This document shows, in pieces, positions 46,496 to 55,489 of a stretch of 64,000 nt of DNA (position 1 is the first letter of the stretch; every line of letters starts with the position of its first letter). The stretch comes from Sphingobacteriales bacterium. Its GTDB lineage: Bacteria > Bacteroidota > Bacteroidia > Chitinophagales > UBA2359. Position numbers and translations under genes: made by a program. The notes below the pieces were generated by a model. That model was not told the DNA's origin. It ran no database searches and saw nothing but the letters and a program-made list of their open reading frames with translations. Where the stretch lies: contig JADJTE010000011.1 in the NCBI GenBank assembly GCA_016711295.1, positions 165,174 through 229,173 of the forward strand, given 5' to 3'.

Positions 46496-46831
46496 CGAAA
46501 AAAACAAATATGGTATATGTGTCGCTTGCCAATAGATAGGAGGCAAGTAACTGATAGTGACTAATTCATAAAGACCAGCGGTTTCGGACGGGGCACAAAA
46601 AAAGCCGAATGTTTATCTGCTCATCGGCGGCGCGAAGCAGATAGACATTCGGCGCGATAGATGCTTACAAACACAACCCAACTATTACCCTTGTGCATGG
46701 CGATTGTCCCAAGCAAGGAGGGTAAAAGGGCATTACTTTTCGGCGGTGCGAAACAGCAAAGTATTGATACTTTAGCTTGTTTTCACAATACGCACGAATG
46801 GTTTTGCAACAAGCATTTATCAACGAAGCCG
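46496..46831 (-). promoter_or_regulatory. Long structured leader of the RNA helicase mRNA, possible attenuator
   Basis: From the -7 box at 46832 to the start codon are about 340 bases. On the minus strand, 46653-46604 forms a stem (GCCGAATGT pairs with ACATTCGGC, with inner ATCTGCT / AGCAGAT arms) followed at 46603-46597 by seven U. This is a complete intrinsic terminator placed inside the leader, 100 bases ahead of the start codon. It could instead end the prmC transcript, whose stop is about 335 bases upstream. Confidence 0.55.
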
Positions 46832-46839
46832 CAAAGGTA
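46832..46839 (-). promoter_or_regulatory. Bacteroidota -7 promoter box for the RNA helicase gene
   Basis: TACCTTTG on the minus strand, about 340 bases before the helicase start codon. No convincing TTG box upstream. Confidence 0.45.
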
Positions 46840-46987
46840 AGACTTTCTGTTGAATATTTTATAGCGTAGGCACTTTTTTGTAAAAAAATTAACGTTTGTA
46901 CCTAAAAACCTTTAAAAGTCGCGCTATTTACCCGCTCATTGCCGCCAACATAGCCGCCGCCGTTCTGTTCAACGAAGCAAAGCACAG

Positions 46988-47857
46988 CTATTCGCCTCTC
47001 CTTGCTCGCACCATACGCGCTTTACCATTGATGTCGTGGCGTATAACCATATCATCGAATCCCAAATTGGCGATGGCTTGGGCGGTTGTGTCGGCATATA
47101 GTTCGTGGGTTTCGACCAACAAAAAGCCTCGCGGGTTGAGGCATTGGCGGGCGGCGCGGGCTATGGCTTTATAAAACAAACATGGGTCGTCGTCGGGCAC
47201 AGCCAGGGCAAGGTGCGGTTCGTAATCGGCTACTTGCGGCGGCAATTCTGCTATTTCGCGTTGTAGTATATAGGGCGGATTGCTCACCCAAATGTCAAAG
47301 GGTGGCAGGTCTAACCAAGCATCGGCATGGGGTTGTAGTATATCTAACTGCCGCCACTCTACTGCCAAGTTCAAATTTTGGGCGTTGCGTTGCGCTAAAT
47401 GCAAGGCTTTTGGGCTTAGGTCTATACCTATTATATGAGCTTGGGGTATATAGCGGCGTAGGGCTAAGGCAATGCAGCCTGTACCCGTGCCTATATCGGC
47501 TATACGTGGTGCTGCCATACGCTCGTCGCGGCAAGTATCTATTGCCCAGGCTACCAATTCTTCGGTTTCGGGGCGCGGAATCAGTGCGTCGGACGAACAA
47601 GCTATGTGTAGCCCGCAAAATATCGTTTCGCCCGTCAAATGTTGCAAGGGGCAATATTGCAATAGCGCGTCTAAAAAATCGTGCATCGTAGCAACTTGGG
47701 CATCGCTCAGTACCTGCTCGCCGTGCATCAATAAGTGTAGGCGCGAACAATCAGCAATGTGCTGCAAAGCTATTTCGGCTATATTTTTTGCCTCATTCGG
47801 GTCGTATAGCCCCTCTAATTGGCGACGAAAGTAGGATAATGCGTTTCTAAGGGTCAT
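46988..47857 (-). CDS. prmC: Peptide chain release factor N5-glutamine methyltransferase
   Basis: 289 residues. SAM-dependent enzyme that methylates the Gln of the GGQ motif in release factors 1 and 2. Seen: N-terminal helical domain, CSSDALIPRPETEELVAWAI before the SAM fold, ADIGTGTGCIALALRRYIP (motif I), HIIGIDLSPKALHLAQRNAQ, and FDIWVSNPPYI with the NPPY catalytic motif, then ADYEPHLALAVPDDD. Length is normal, no shift. A TACCTTTG box lies 38 bases upstream of the start. Confidence 0.94.
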   Translation of the reverse strand: MTLRNALSYFRRQLEGLYDPNEAKNIAEIALQHIADCSRLHLLMHGEQVLSDAQVATMHDFLDALLQYCPLQHLTGETIFCGLHIACSSDALIPRPETEELVAWAIDTCRDERMAAPRIADIGTGTGCIALALRRYIPQAHIIGIDLSPKALHLAQRNAQNLNLAVEWRQLDILQPHADAWLDLPPFDIWVSNPPYILQREIAELPPQVADYEPHLALAVPDDDPCLFYKAIARAARQCLNPRGFLLVETHELYADTTAQAIANLGFDDMVIRHDINGKARMVRARRGE

Positions 47858-47894
47858 TAGGGCGGAATGGCAGTTCAGAAATAGCTAAGAATGC

Positions 47895-47902
47895 CAAAGG
47901 TA
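47895..47902 (-). promoter_or_regulatory. Bacteroidota -7 promoter box for prmC
   Basis: TACCTTTG on the minus strand, 38 bases upstream of the prmC start codon. Confidence 0.45.
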
Positions 47903-48041
47903 CGAATTTTTGCTACAAAGTGAATAGCGGGCTACGAACTAAATCCATCTTTCCTCATCAACCAAGTTTCTAATACGAACAAGCCCTCTCTTTATACACT
48001 ATTAGTACAATGCTCACATCAAGCCTATCGGAGCGGGTAGT

Positions 48042-51000
48042 TTAGCGCAGCAGCGTAATAGTGCTGCGCCGCAATACTTGTTCGCCGTCAGCAAAGGCTA
48101 CCCGTGCTACCACCACATAAACGCCTTGTTCGCAAAGGGATACCATGCCTTTTACCGTTCCATATCGGTACATTGGCATCGGCAGTATCAAAAACTACCT
48201 GCCCCCATCGGTTTATATACTGCATACGACACGCCCGCATCTGCGGGCACACCTACATACCATTCGTCATTGATGCCATCATTATTGGGCGAAAAAGCCG
48301 TAGGCATACTTAGCGTATATGGGTCGTAATAACGCACCGTAGTGCTTGCCGTACCCGTGCAGCCATTAGCATCGCTCACTGTTACGCTATACGCACCCAC
48401 GCTTGCCACAATTTGAGCATCGGTACTGCCATCTGACCATACATATTGCGAATATGGCGGGTCGGTGCGCAACAATGTCGTATTGTTGCCCTCAGCAATA
48501 ATACTGCCCGCAATGCGCACGCTGATAGTCGCCGCTTCGCTCACAGCCACAGCCGCGCTATCGGTGCAACCCTCTGTATCGGTTACAGTAACGGCGTATT
48601 GTGCAGCCGTATGAACAGCGGTACTCTGTGTCGTAGCACCGTTAGACCAAGCATATTGTGCCAAGTTATTGCCATTTACCGACAACAACGCGCCACCATC
48701 GGCACACAAAGTAGCCATAGTAGGGTTTATCTGTGCGGCGGGATTGCCAAGCCTGATAGTGATATTGCGCACCGCTTGGCAACCGTTTTCATCTGTAATA
48801 ATGAGCGAATAGGCGGTACTCTCGCTAACCGTAGCCATGCTGTTGGGCATATCGGGTTCGGCAACGCCGTTGCTCGGAAACCAAATATATGTATAGTTGG
48901 CAAGGGGCAATACATTGGTCAAAGGTAGCGTTACAGAACTTACTTGGCAAAAGGTCGTATCGTTATTAGCCGTCGGGAAATAAGGTGCGGGATTGACCGC
49001 CACCGTCACCGCAGCAGACGATTGGCAGCCATTGGCATCGGTCGAAACAACAGTATAAACCGTAGTGGTCATAGGAAATACGACGGGCGTAGCTGTATTA
49101 GGTTGTTCTATGTTAGAATTGGGTAGCCATTGGTAATTGCTGCCGCCTTGTGCTTGTAATTGTATCGCTTCGCCTGGGCAAATAAAACGATTACCGCTCG
49201 TTACTATATTTTCGCCCCACACCACTATCTCGCGCGTGGTGCTATATGTATTGCCATCAGGACTTAAATAGCTGTACACAATTGCATGCGTGCCAATACC
49301 CGCCAATTGTGGGTCGAACAGACCTGTTGTCGGATTGGCGATGCCATTGCCCGTAAAAACGCCTCCTGCGGGATTTGCCGTCAGCAAAAAGGGCGAGGCA
49401 TTGCGGCAGATTGCCCCTACTGTATCAATGGCTATTGGAAGGGGCGTTCCGCCACCACTCGGCACTACGTTCACGGTAGCCGTACCGCTCACAGCACCAA
49501 TGCACGCCCCGCTACTGCTCATTGTAGATAAGCTATAAGTAGTAGTAACGGTAGGCGATACGGTAAAAGAATAACTATTGCTATTGATATTAGGTAGTAC
49601 AAAACTATTGATGCCATCGGTATAGCTGACAATAAAGGGTGGCGTGCCGCTCATAGAAAGGGTTAATACCGCGCTATTGCCTATATTAATGGTCGTACTA
49701 CCGCTTAGTAAGGCGGTGGATTGCTGTACATTGAGGGTTTGAGTAACGGTATTAGTTCCTGCCGAATTAGTCACGCTCAAGGTAATGTTATGTGTTCCGT
49801 TATCGGCAAACGCTACGATAGGATTGGCGATGGTAGCCGTAGCGGGGTTGCCTCCTTCAAATGTCCAAGTGCGCGATAATACGCTATTGCCCGCAGTCAG
49901 GTCGTTGAACTGTACGCTCTGCCCCACACAAGGCGCGTTAGGCAGAAAACTGAATTGGGCTATGGGTTCGGGCTGCAAGCAGGCTAAGGCTTGCTGGGCA
50001 TTGATGCGCCCCGCTCCCAACTGCCCGACAAGGGTAGGGTTTTGGGCATTAATATTGTCACAAGCCGTTTTGAGGCAGTTTTCCAGCTCATCAGGCGTTA
50101 AGTTGGGTTGATATGACAGCATGAGGGCACATAGCGAGGCTACCAAGGGGCAAGCCATTGAAGTGCCTTGTTTGGTGCCATATTCAGAGGTATTAGTAGC
50201 TATGGTACTATAAATACTCGTGCCGGGTGCAGCCACATCAATGGTCGCGCCGTAGTTAGAGAAAGCGGCTTTTTGGTCGTTTGGGTTGCTTGCTGCTACG
50301 CTAATGACGTGGTTATACGAAGCGGGATACGAAGGCTCGTTGGTATTATCGTTGCCAGCTGCGGCTACGCATATTATGCCTTGCGCGTGGGCTTGGTCAA
50401 AAAGGGCTTGTATGGCATTGCTACCCACATAACCGCCAAACGACATGCTAATAATATCGGCTTGTTGTGCTATGGCATATTCAATCCCGCTGATGGTATG
50501 CGGCAATGAGTTGCAATTATTTCCCAAATCGGTATCGGGTTTGGTTTTGATGGGCATAATACGCACCTGCCCACCCAAGGAAGCAATGCCCGTACCGTTG
50601 TCCGTCACAGCCGATACGATACCTGCACAGTGTGTGCCGTGCGAGAAACAATTGCCCGTAGCACCCGCAGGTGGCGATGGGTTGGGGTCGTTGTCTGCCA
50701 CATCAAAGCCCGCAACGATATTGGCAGACAGGTCTTCGTGATTGGTCAATACGCCGTCATCTACAATAGCTACCGTCACATTGCTGCCGCCCGTATGTAT
50801 ATCCCAAGCAGCAGGCGCAGCTATATGGGATAAATGCCATTGATTGGCATGGAGGTCGTTGGGCGTATAAAAAGTATGGTAAAGCGGCACGCGCTCGGCA
50901 TAGTCGAGCTGAGGCAACGTTTGCAAATAGCGCAATACCTCTTCGATTTGTTCGGGATTGGCAAGTTGTAAGCGCACGATACCCGCCAACTTCGGTACGT

Positions 51001-51274
51001 GGCTCAAACGCGGAAAAGCCACTGTAGCCGTGCAAGGGCTATATCGTTGAGTGATGTATTGGCAGATAGGCGCAGCTACACTAAGAACAGTATTGCCGTG
51101 CCAAGTAGTCATGCTATTGGGATTTTTGAATTGCACAAATAGCGCATCTTCCTCGTATTGGGGCAACGAAGCTGCGTGGAGGCTTGGCGAGGCAGTTTGT
51201 GCCGACAAGCAATGGCTGCTCCAATAAATAAAACCATACAGCAAAGCAATGAACGAAGTCCGATAAAAAGGCAT
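48042..51274 (-). CDS. Secreted S8 serine peptidase (subtilase) with PKD-like domains and a T9SS type B signal
   Basis: About 1,075 residues from MPFYRTSFIALLYGFIYW (signal peptide to LSAQ); an upstream ATG adds 34 residues and is rejected. Propeptide-like region to 180. Catalytic domain: TVAIVDDGVLTNHEDL (Asp), SHGTHCAGIVSA (His), and KQGTSMACPLVASLCALML (Ser). Then QFSFLPNAPCVGQSVQFNDLT with WTFEGGNPAT (PKD domain) and four or five Ig-like repeats ending VTDADG-type motifs. The end shows YTLSMPTAFSPNNDGINDEW, then a shift near 48226, then YINRWGQVVFD, a shift at 48150-48153, and VYVVVARVAFADGEQVLRRS closing in LR at 48042: a complete type B sorting signal. A secreted or surface protease. 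Confidence 0.88.
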
Positions 51275-51494
51275 AGTTGGTATTGGGTGATGAGATGAGT
51301 ATATATATATTACTCGCTTTGATGAGGTATAGGCAGGATGGGGTGGTGAGTTTCCTAACGACGTATTTTTTGGCAATATTGTGCCATTACACTACTTTTT
51401 GCCCATAGTGCCCAATTCTAAACACTTTACCCTTGCACCACAACAACTGCGCATGGAGCAAGGGCAAACAAAGAGTTATAAAAGAGCAGCAATA

Positions 51495-52235
51495 TCACAA
51501 AACGGTAAGGCTGATTTGGCGTTGGGTGCTATTGTTTACGGCATCGCGGAGGTGTAGGTAGAGGCTATAATTGCCATTCTGGGCAGGTGCGGGCACAACT
51601 TCTTGCCATTCATAAGACGTGGCATTGATAGCAGTAGGCAGCGATTGATAGAGCGGCGCAGCAGTACCGTTTTTATACAGTTGCAAATAATAGCTATGCA
51701 AGGCTTGGTCGTCGGTGAGGTGGCAGAGCAGTATAATATTAGAACCGCTAAATACCGTCAGAACCGTGTCGGTGGGTAGCAATATTGCTATCTGTGGGGC
51801 AAGGGTGTCGGTGGCATTTTGTAGGCGCAACAGTGCCGTGATGGTATCCGAATGATGATTAGCGGCATCGGTGCAATAGCTTTGCAAGTAATACATACCC
51901 GTTTGGGTGGCTAAGGGTATGGCTATTTGGCGGGTTACTTGGGCTTGGTTGCCGATAAGCGGGTTCAGCTCGCTTAGTATCCACGCATCAGGATTAGTGG
52001 CTACGGGCTTTATATCAATTTGATATTGGTCTAAACTTTGGTCATCGCTCAATATAGCCTGCCATACCAGCGTATCTGCCGAGTGATAATAAGAGGTATC
52101 AAGCACCTTGGGCTGTACGACCGTTAGGGTTGGGGCTTGTAGGTCGGGGTCGGAACTTGTGCAAGCCGTCCAACAAGTTAGGCTCAACAGCATAAGCCCG
52201 CATTGCCTCCATACCGATATATTGGACAATTTCAT
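51495..52235 (-). CDS. DUF4625-like lipoprotein
   Basis: 246 residues from MKLSNISVWRQC; an ATG 14 codons upstream is less likely. The N-terminal helix ends LLSLTCWTACTSSDPD, with Cys followed by Thr-Ser-Ser-Asp, a plausible lipoprotein site. Two Ig-like repeats follow: LTVVQPKVLDTSYYHSADTLVWQAILSDDQSLDQYQIDI and APQIAILLPTDTVLTVFSGSNIILLCHLTDDQALHSYYLQL, both with the D-D-x-x-L-x-x-Y pattern of the DUF4625 family. The outer-membrane lipoprotein role is inferred and the ligand is unknown. It lies between the peptidase and the dockerin-bearing gene on the same strand, so an operon is possible. Confidence 0.7.
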   Translation of the reverse strand: MKLSNISVWRQCGLMLLSLTCWTACTSSDPDLQAPTLTVVQPKVLDTSYYHSADTLVWQAILSDDQSLDQYQIDIKPVATNPDAWILSELNPLIGNQAQVTRQIAIPLATQTGMYYLQSYCTDAANHHSDTITALLRLQNATDTLAPQIAILLPTDTVLTVFSGSNIILLCHLTDDQALHSYYLQLYKNGTAAPLYQSLPTAINATSYEWQEVVPAPAQNGNYSLYLHLRDAVNNSTQRQISLTVL

Positions 52236-52330
52236 AGTATTAGACGGTATAAGGTTTAGAAGTATTGATTTAGGCAATATCGGCTAATCAGCATAAAGAG
52301 CCTATTATTGTAGGTCGGCATCAATCTACC

Positions 52331-53554
52331 TCAATAGCGTATTTTTGCTACCCCAATCGAGCTGGTATGTGGTGTATAGGCATTATAATCAGCAACCGTC
52401 ACGTGTCGGTCTAAATTAGCGTCGGTTCGGTAATAGGTATTAATAAGTGCGGCATTGATGATATACGTATTAAAATCGTCGACGAGAATAAGCCCGTCGG
52501 CGTTAAAATCGCCTGCCCGTAGGGCATATTTGCCATTAGCTAAGGCAATAGTTTGGTTATTACCCATCGTGGTGTTTGCTTGTGTCAGGTCAAATCCCTC
52601 ATTGCCTTGGGCGGGCAGGGCAATGGTAGTTCGGCTCAATACTGCCAAGTGATTGCGGTGTCGAGCGGCTAAAAAATAATTTCCTGTGGGCAGGTTCTGA
52701 AAAATAACCGCAGTATCGTTGCCTACCGACGCAACCCTTCCGTTGGCATAGAGCAAGGCGGCGGTTTGGGCGGCTAAGGTAGTATCGGCGGCGCGATATA
52801 GTTCGAGCAGTACCCAATCGGTGGGCGAATGGTTGGGCGGGACAACTATTGTTTCGGTGCCATTATAGAACCAAGGGTAGCCGTTATATGGTTGTTCAAA
52901 GGGCAGCAATCCGCCGTCGTATATATCGGTGCGCATCGAGTCGTTGGCGCGGTAAGCACCCGATAAGTACATTTTCACCTTACACGCTGCTGTGGGAGGC
53001 GTTTGTGCCGAGCTATGCTCGATAGTTAGGTTGTTGAGGTATACGTTATCGCCCGAATCATCAAAATTGGCATTAGCAGCATTGCCCGCCACATAAAAGC
53101 GCACCTGCCCCGTATAAGACGCAGGAGCTGTCCACTGAAAATTGAACGTATAGCCGTTGGGTATGCCATTGGGGGCGTTTAGGTGGCTAATATGCGTAAA
53201 AGAGGAATGTATTTTGGTATTTGGTCCCGCCGTCCAAGTTCCGACATTATTGTTCATCGTATCGCGAGCAACCATCGAGAAGCCCCAACGAACTTTGCTG
53301 CTGTCTATCAACACCACCGACATATTATACGTACTATCACTGTCATAATACGCATTATTGTTGTTGAATATTACCGCCACCGAACCCATGCCCGCTTGGG
53401 TATTGCTGTGGCAGTCGGCACAAGTGCCTGCATCGGGCGCCCCTGTTTTGTTGGCGGGCGGCGTACCGCTAAATCCGTGCCCTGCGGGGCGGTCGAGGCA
53501 TACAAAGGCGATAGTCAATAAAGTAGATATGATTATTAGTAATCGTTTTTTCAT
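52331..53554 (-). CDS. Choice-of-anchor V type protein with CxxCH site and C-terminal dockerin-like domain
   Basis: 407 residues. Signal peptide MKKRLLIIISTLLTIAFVC. Mature start KTGAPDAGTCADCHSNTQAG, with a true CxxCH haem-binding motif. Reeler-like beta domain (YDSDSTYNMSVVLID, WGFSMVARDTMNNNVGTW, FNFQWTAPASYTGQVRFYVAGNAAN). Then a carbohydrate-binding-like part, NYFLAARHRNHLAVLSRTTI, and a dockerin-type end: GDFNADGLILVDDFNTYI and DANLDRHVTVADYNAY, with two Ca-binding loops. Instead of the T9SS signal seen in its paralogue at 29594, it carries the dockerin-like end, which is a usual variant in this phylum. Whether a c-type haem is attached cannot be told. Confidence 0.82.
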   Translation of the reverse strand: MKKRLLIIISTLLTIAFVCLDRPAGHGFSGTPPANKTGAPDAGTCADCHSNTQAGMGSVAVIFNNNNAYYDSDSTYNMSVVLIDSSKVRWGFSMVARDTMNNNVGTWTAGPNTKIHSSFTHISHLNAPNGIPNGYTFNFQWTAPASYTGQVRFYVAGNAANANFDDSGDNVYLNNLTIEHSSAQTPPTAACKVKMYLSGAYRANDSMRTDIYDGGLLPFEQPYNGYPWFYNGTETIVVPPNHSPTDWVLLELYRAADTTLAAQTAALLYANGRVASVGNDTAVIFQNLPTGNYFLAARHRNHLAVLSRTTIALPAQGNEGFDLTQANTTMGNNQTIALANGKYALRAGDFNADGLILVDDFNTYIINAALINTYYRTDANLDRHVTVADYNAYTPHTSSIGVAKIRY

Positions 53555-53720
53555 GAGATTTAGGCGGGTAAGGTTGTTTGGTCAAACGCAAAATAGGAAA
53601 AAATGTTGCAATTATAGGGCAATACACCGACAATTTCGCCAACTGCTGCCCCTTCCAACAAAAATGGCACAAAATTAGTGGCATTTTGGGATAATGGTCT
53701 CAAAAATGATAACAATATTT

Positions 53721-54186
53721 GTAACTATTTAGCCCCTTATATGGACAGCCCTCAAGAATAGCTATTTCTAATGGTCTGATTTTTAAGTTTTGAGTATAAA
53801 TTTTGCCTATCATGTATCTATTTCCAAGCGTTAGGGCTTAGGAAATAGCGTTAGATAATTGAGATATTAGTTCAATATTAAAAACTCCCCCTAACCCCCT
53901 CAAAGAGGGGGAATTTATACAAGATATAATTTACTGATTATCAATAATTTATGATAAATTATAAAAAATACTTAATGTGTATTATCTTTAAAATGCCGTA
54001 GGTATATTACATCGCTAACATCTAAGAGACACAAGCCTGAGTATACCGTAGGCATGAAACTCGTGTAAGGTAAGTGTATAAAACTTAAAAATCTTACCAC
54101 TAATCGAATATGCAGCGAGGTCAGGCATTATTAGATAGATATTGCCCATTACCCCATACCCAAAACCCTATACCCTAAATAGTTAC
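53721..54186 (+). mobile_element. R1 element copy d, split by an inserted M element
   Basis: Ends GTAACTATTTAG at 53721 and CTAAATAGTTAC at 54175-54186, flanked by the 8-bp direct repeat CAATATTT at 53713-53720 and 54187-54194. R1 sequence itself is 53721-53771 plus 54103-54186. The M element lies between, after the CTAA of the R1 sequence CTATTTCTAATCGAATATG. Confidence 0.88.
53772..54098 (+). mobile_element. M element copy 3, complete, with 4-bp target duplication
   Basis: A 327-bp element with ends TGGTCTGATTTTTAAG and, in reverse complement, TGGTAAGATTTTTAAG (two mismatches in 16). It is flanked by CTAA at 53768-53771 and 54099-54102. The R1 copies at 1030 and 1820 give the uninterrupted site (CTAATCGAAT), so this duplication is established by comparison. 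An internal CCCCCTC / GAGGGGG hairpin lies around 53880-53912. No coding capacity. YTAR-type 4-bp targets are typical of IS5-group transposases, by inference. Confidence 0.88.
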
Positions 54187-54312
54187 CAATATTTATCATA
54201 TACCCAATAAACATGCTGAATTACGGCGTATGATTCATTTGCTCCAAGCCAAAACGAAGCATACTTTATAGCATACATCTCATCACTAAGCTATCTTTAT
54301 CTCCCAAAAATT

Positions 54313-55482
54313 ATGCCTTATTTCTACCGTACTCTATTGTTATTTGTCTCATTTGGAAATTTGCTGGTACAGCCCTTGTGGGCACAAACGCGCAAGGTGC
54401 TTGTCGAGAATATTACGGGCGCGTGGTGTGGCTTCTGCCCTGACGGAGCATATACCGTGCAGCAACTCAGTGCCCATTTTGACCAAATTATTTGCGTCTC
54501 GGCACATGTGAACGACCCAATGGCGAATCCCGATAGCGAGGCAATAGGCGAAGAATATTCAGGTGGCGGCGTAAATGTATTGATGCTCGACCGCTACCTA
54601 TTTGACGATGAACAATTTGTACAATTTCCTTCGCAATACGACCCTATTGCCCAACAATTGAACAACCGCTTGGCTATGCCTGCTGTTGTGGGTGTAGCCA
54701 TAGAATCAGTAATCCTCGACACCGCCGCGTCACAACTGACCGCTACCGTCCGCGCTACATTTAGCCAAACGCCCGATGTCGCCGACGATTTGCGCCTCAA
54801 TTTGTGGGTGGTCGAAGATAGCGTAGTGGGCACGGCGAATAGCTATAACCAAGTCAATTTTTTTAATGCTTATGCAGGTCATGCCTATTTTGGGGCAGGC
54901 AACCCCATACCCAACTATACCCACCGCAACGTATTGCGCTATGCGGCAGGTGGTGCCTGGGGCACTGCGGGTAGCATCGACAATAATAATAATACTTGGG
55001 TAGGGCAGACCTTTGTCTATACCTATACCATACCACTCAACCCCACTTGGCAATTGTCGCGTTTGTCGCTGGTGGGTCTCGTACAACATTATAACGAATC
55101 CCAAACCAATCGCGAAATACTGAACGCCGAACAAATAAGCCTTGCTCAAGCCTTATTGCCCCTTGTACCCGACACAACAACTATAACAGATATCTCGCTT
55201 CCTAATATGCCCTTGGTGGCATCGTGGCAATGCTACCCCAACCCCGCCAAAGGGCAAATGCCTTGGCAAATTGATTATACTTTGGAGCAAAGCACCGATG
55301 TACGTATCGCTTTATACGCCGCTAATGGTCGGTTGGTTGAGGAAATATACCGCGCTACTACGCCACAAGGCAAACACCAACTCACTTGGCAGCCTCCATC
55401 TTTGGCAGCTAACGGCATTTATACCCTCCGTTTAGAAACGCCACAGGGTGCCTTGGTGCGAGCAGTGTTGTGGCAACAATAA
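54313..55482 (+). CDS. Omp28-like thioredoxin-fold secreted protein with T9SS type A signal
   Basis: 389 residues. Signal peptide to LWAQ. The mature start is RKVLVENITGAWCGFCPDGAY, a CxxC thioredoxin-like motif, then NDPMANPDSEAIGEEYSGGGVNVLMLDRYLF, as in Omp28-related proteins of Bacteroidota. A beta-rich domain follows (VVGVAIESVILDTAASQLTATVRATF). The end is a type A signal: SWQCYPNPAKGQMPWQIDY, VRIALYAANGRLVEEIY, LAANGIYTLRLETPQG. The CxxC suggests redox activity, not shown. It is the last gene of the exported-protein cluster at 48-55.5 kb and converges on coaBC with 7 bases between stops. Confidence 0.83.
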   Translation: MPYFYRTLLLFVSFGNLLVQPLWAQTRKVLVENITGAWCGFCPDGAYTVQQLSAHFDQIICVSAHVNDPMANPDSEAIGEEYSGGGVNVLMLDRYLFDDEQFVQFPSQYDPIAQQLNNRLAMPAVVGVAIESVILDTAASQLTATVRATFSQTPDVADDLRLNLWVVEDSVVGTANSYNQVNFFNAYAGHAYFGAGNPIPNYTHRNVLRYAAGGAWGTAGSIDNNNNTWVGQTFVYTYTIPLNPTWQLSRLSLVGLVQHYNESQTNREILNAEQISLAQALLPLVPDTTTITDISLPNMPLVASWQCYPNPAKGQMPWQIDYTLEQSTDVRIALYAANGRLVEEIYRATTPQGKHQLTWQPPSLAANGIYTLRLETPQGALVRAVLWQQ

Positions 55483-55489
55483 GGCAAAA

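Larger units (their letters stand above)
53555..54312. other. Intergenic stretch filled with nested mobile elements
   Basis: About 760 bases between divergent genes. An R1 element (53721-54186) carries a complete M element in its middle. The rest is short flanking sequence with no coding potential, leaving about 120 bases upstream of the Omp28-like gene for its promoter. Confidence 0.8.
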
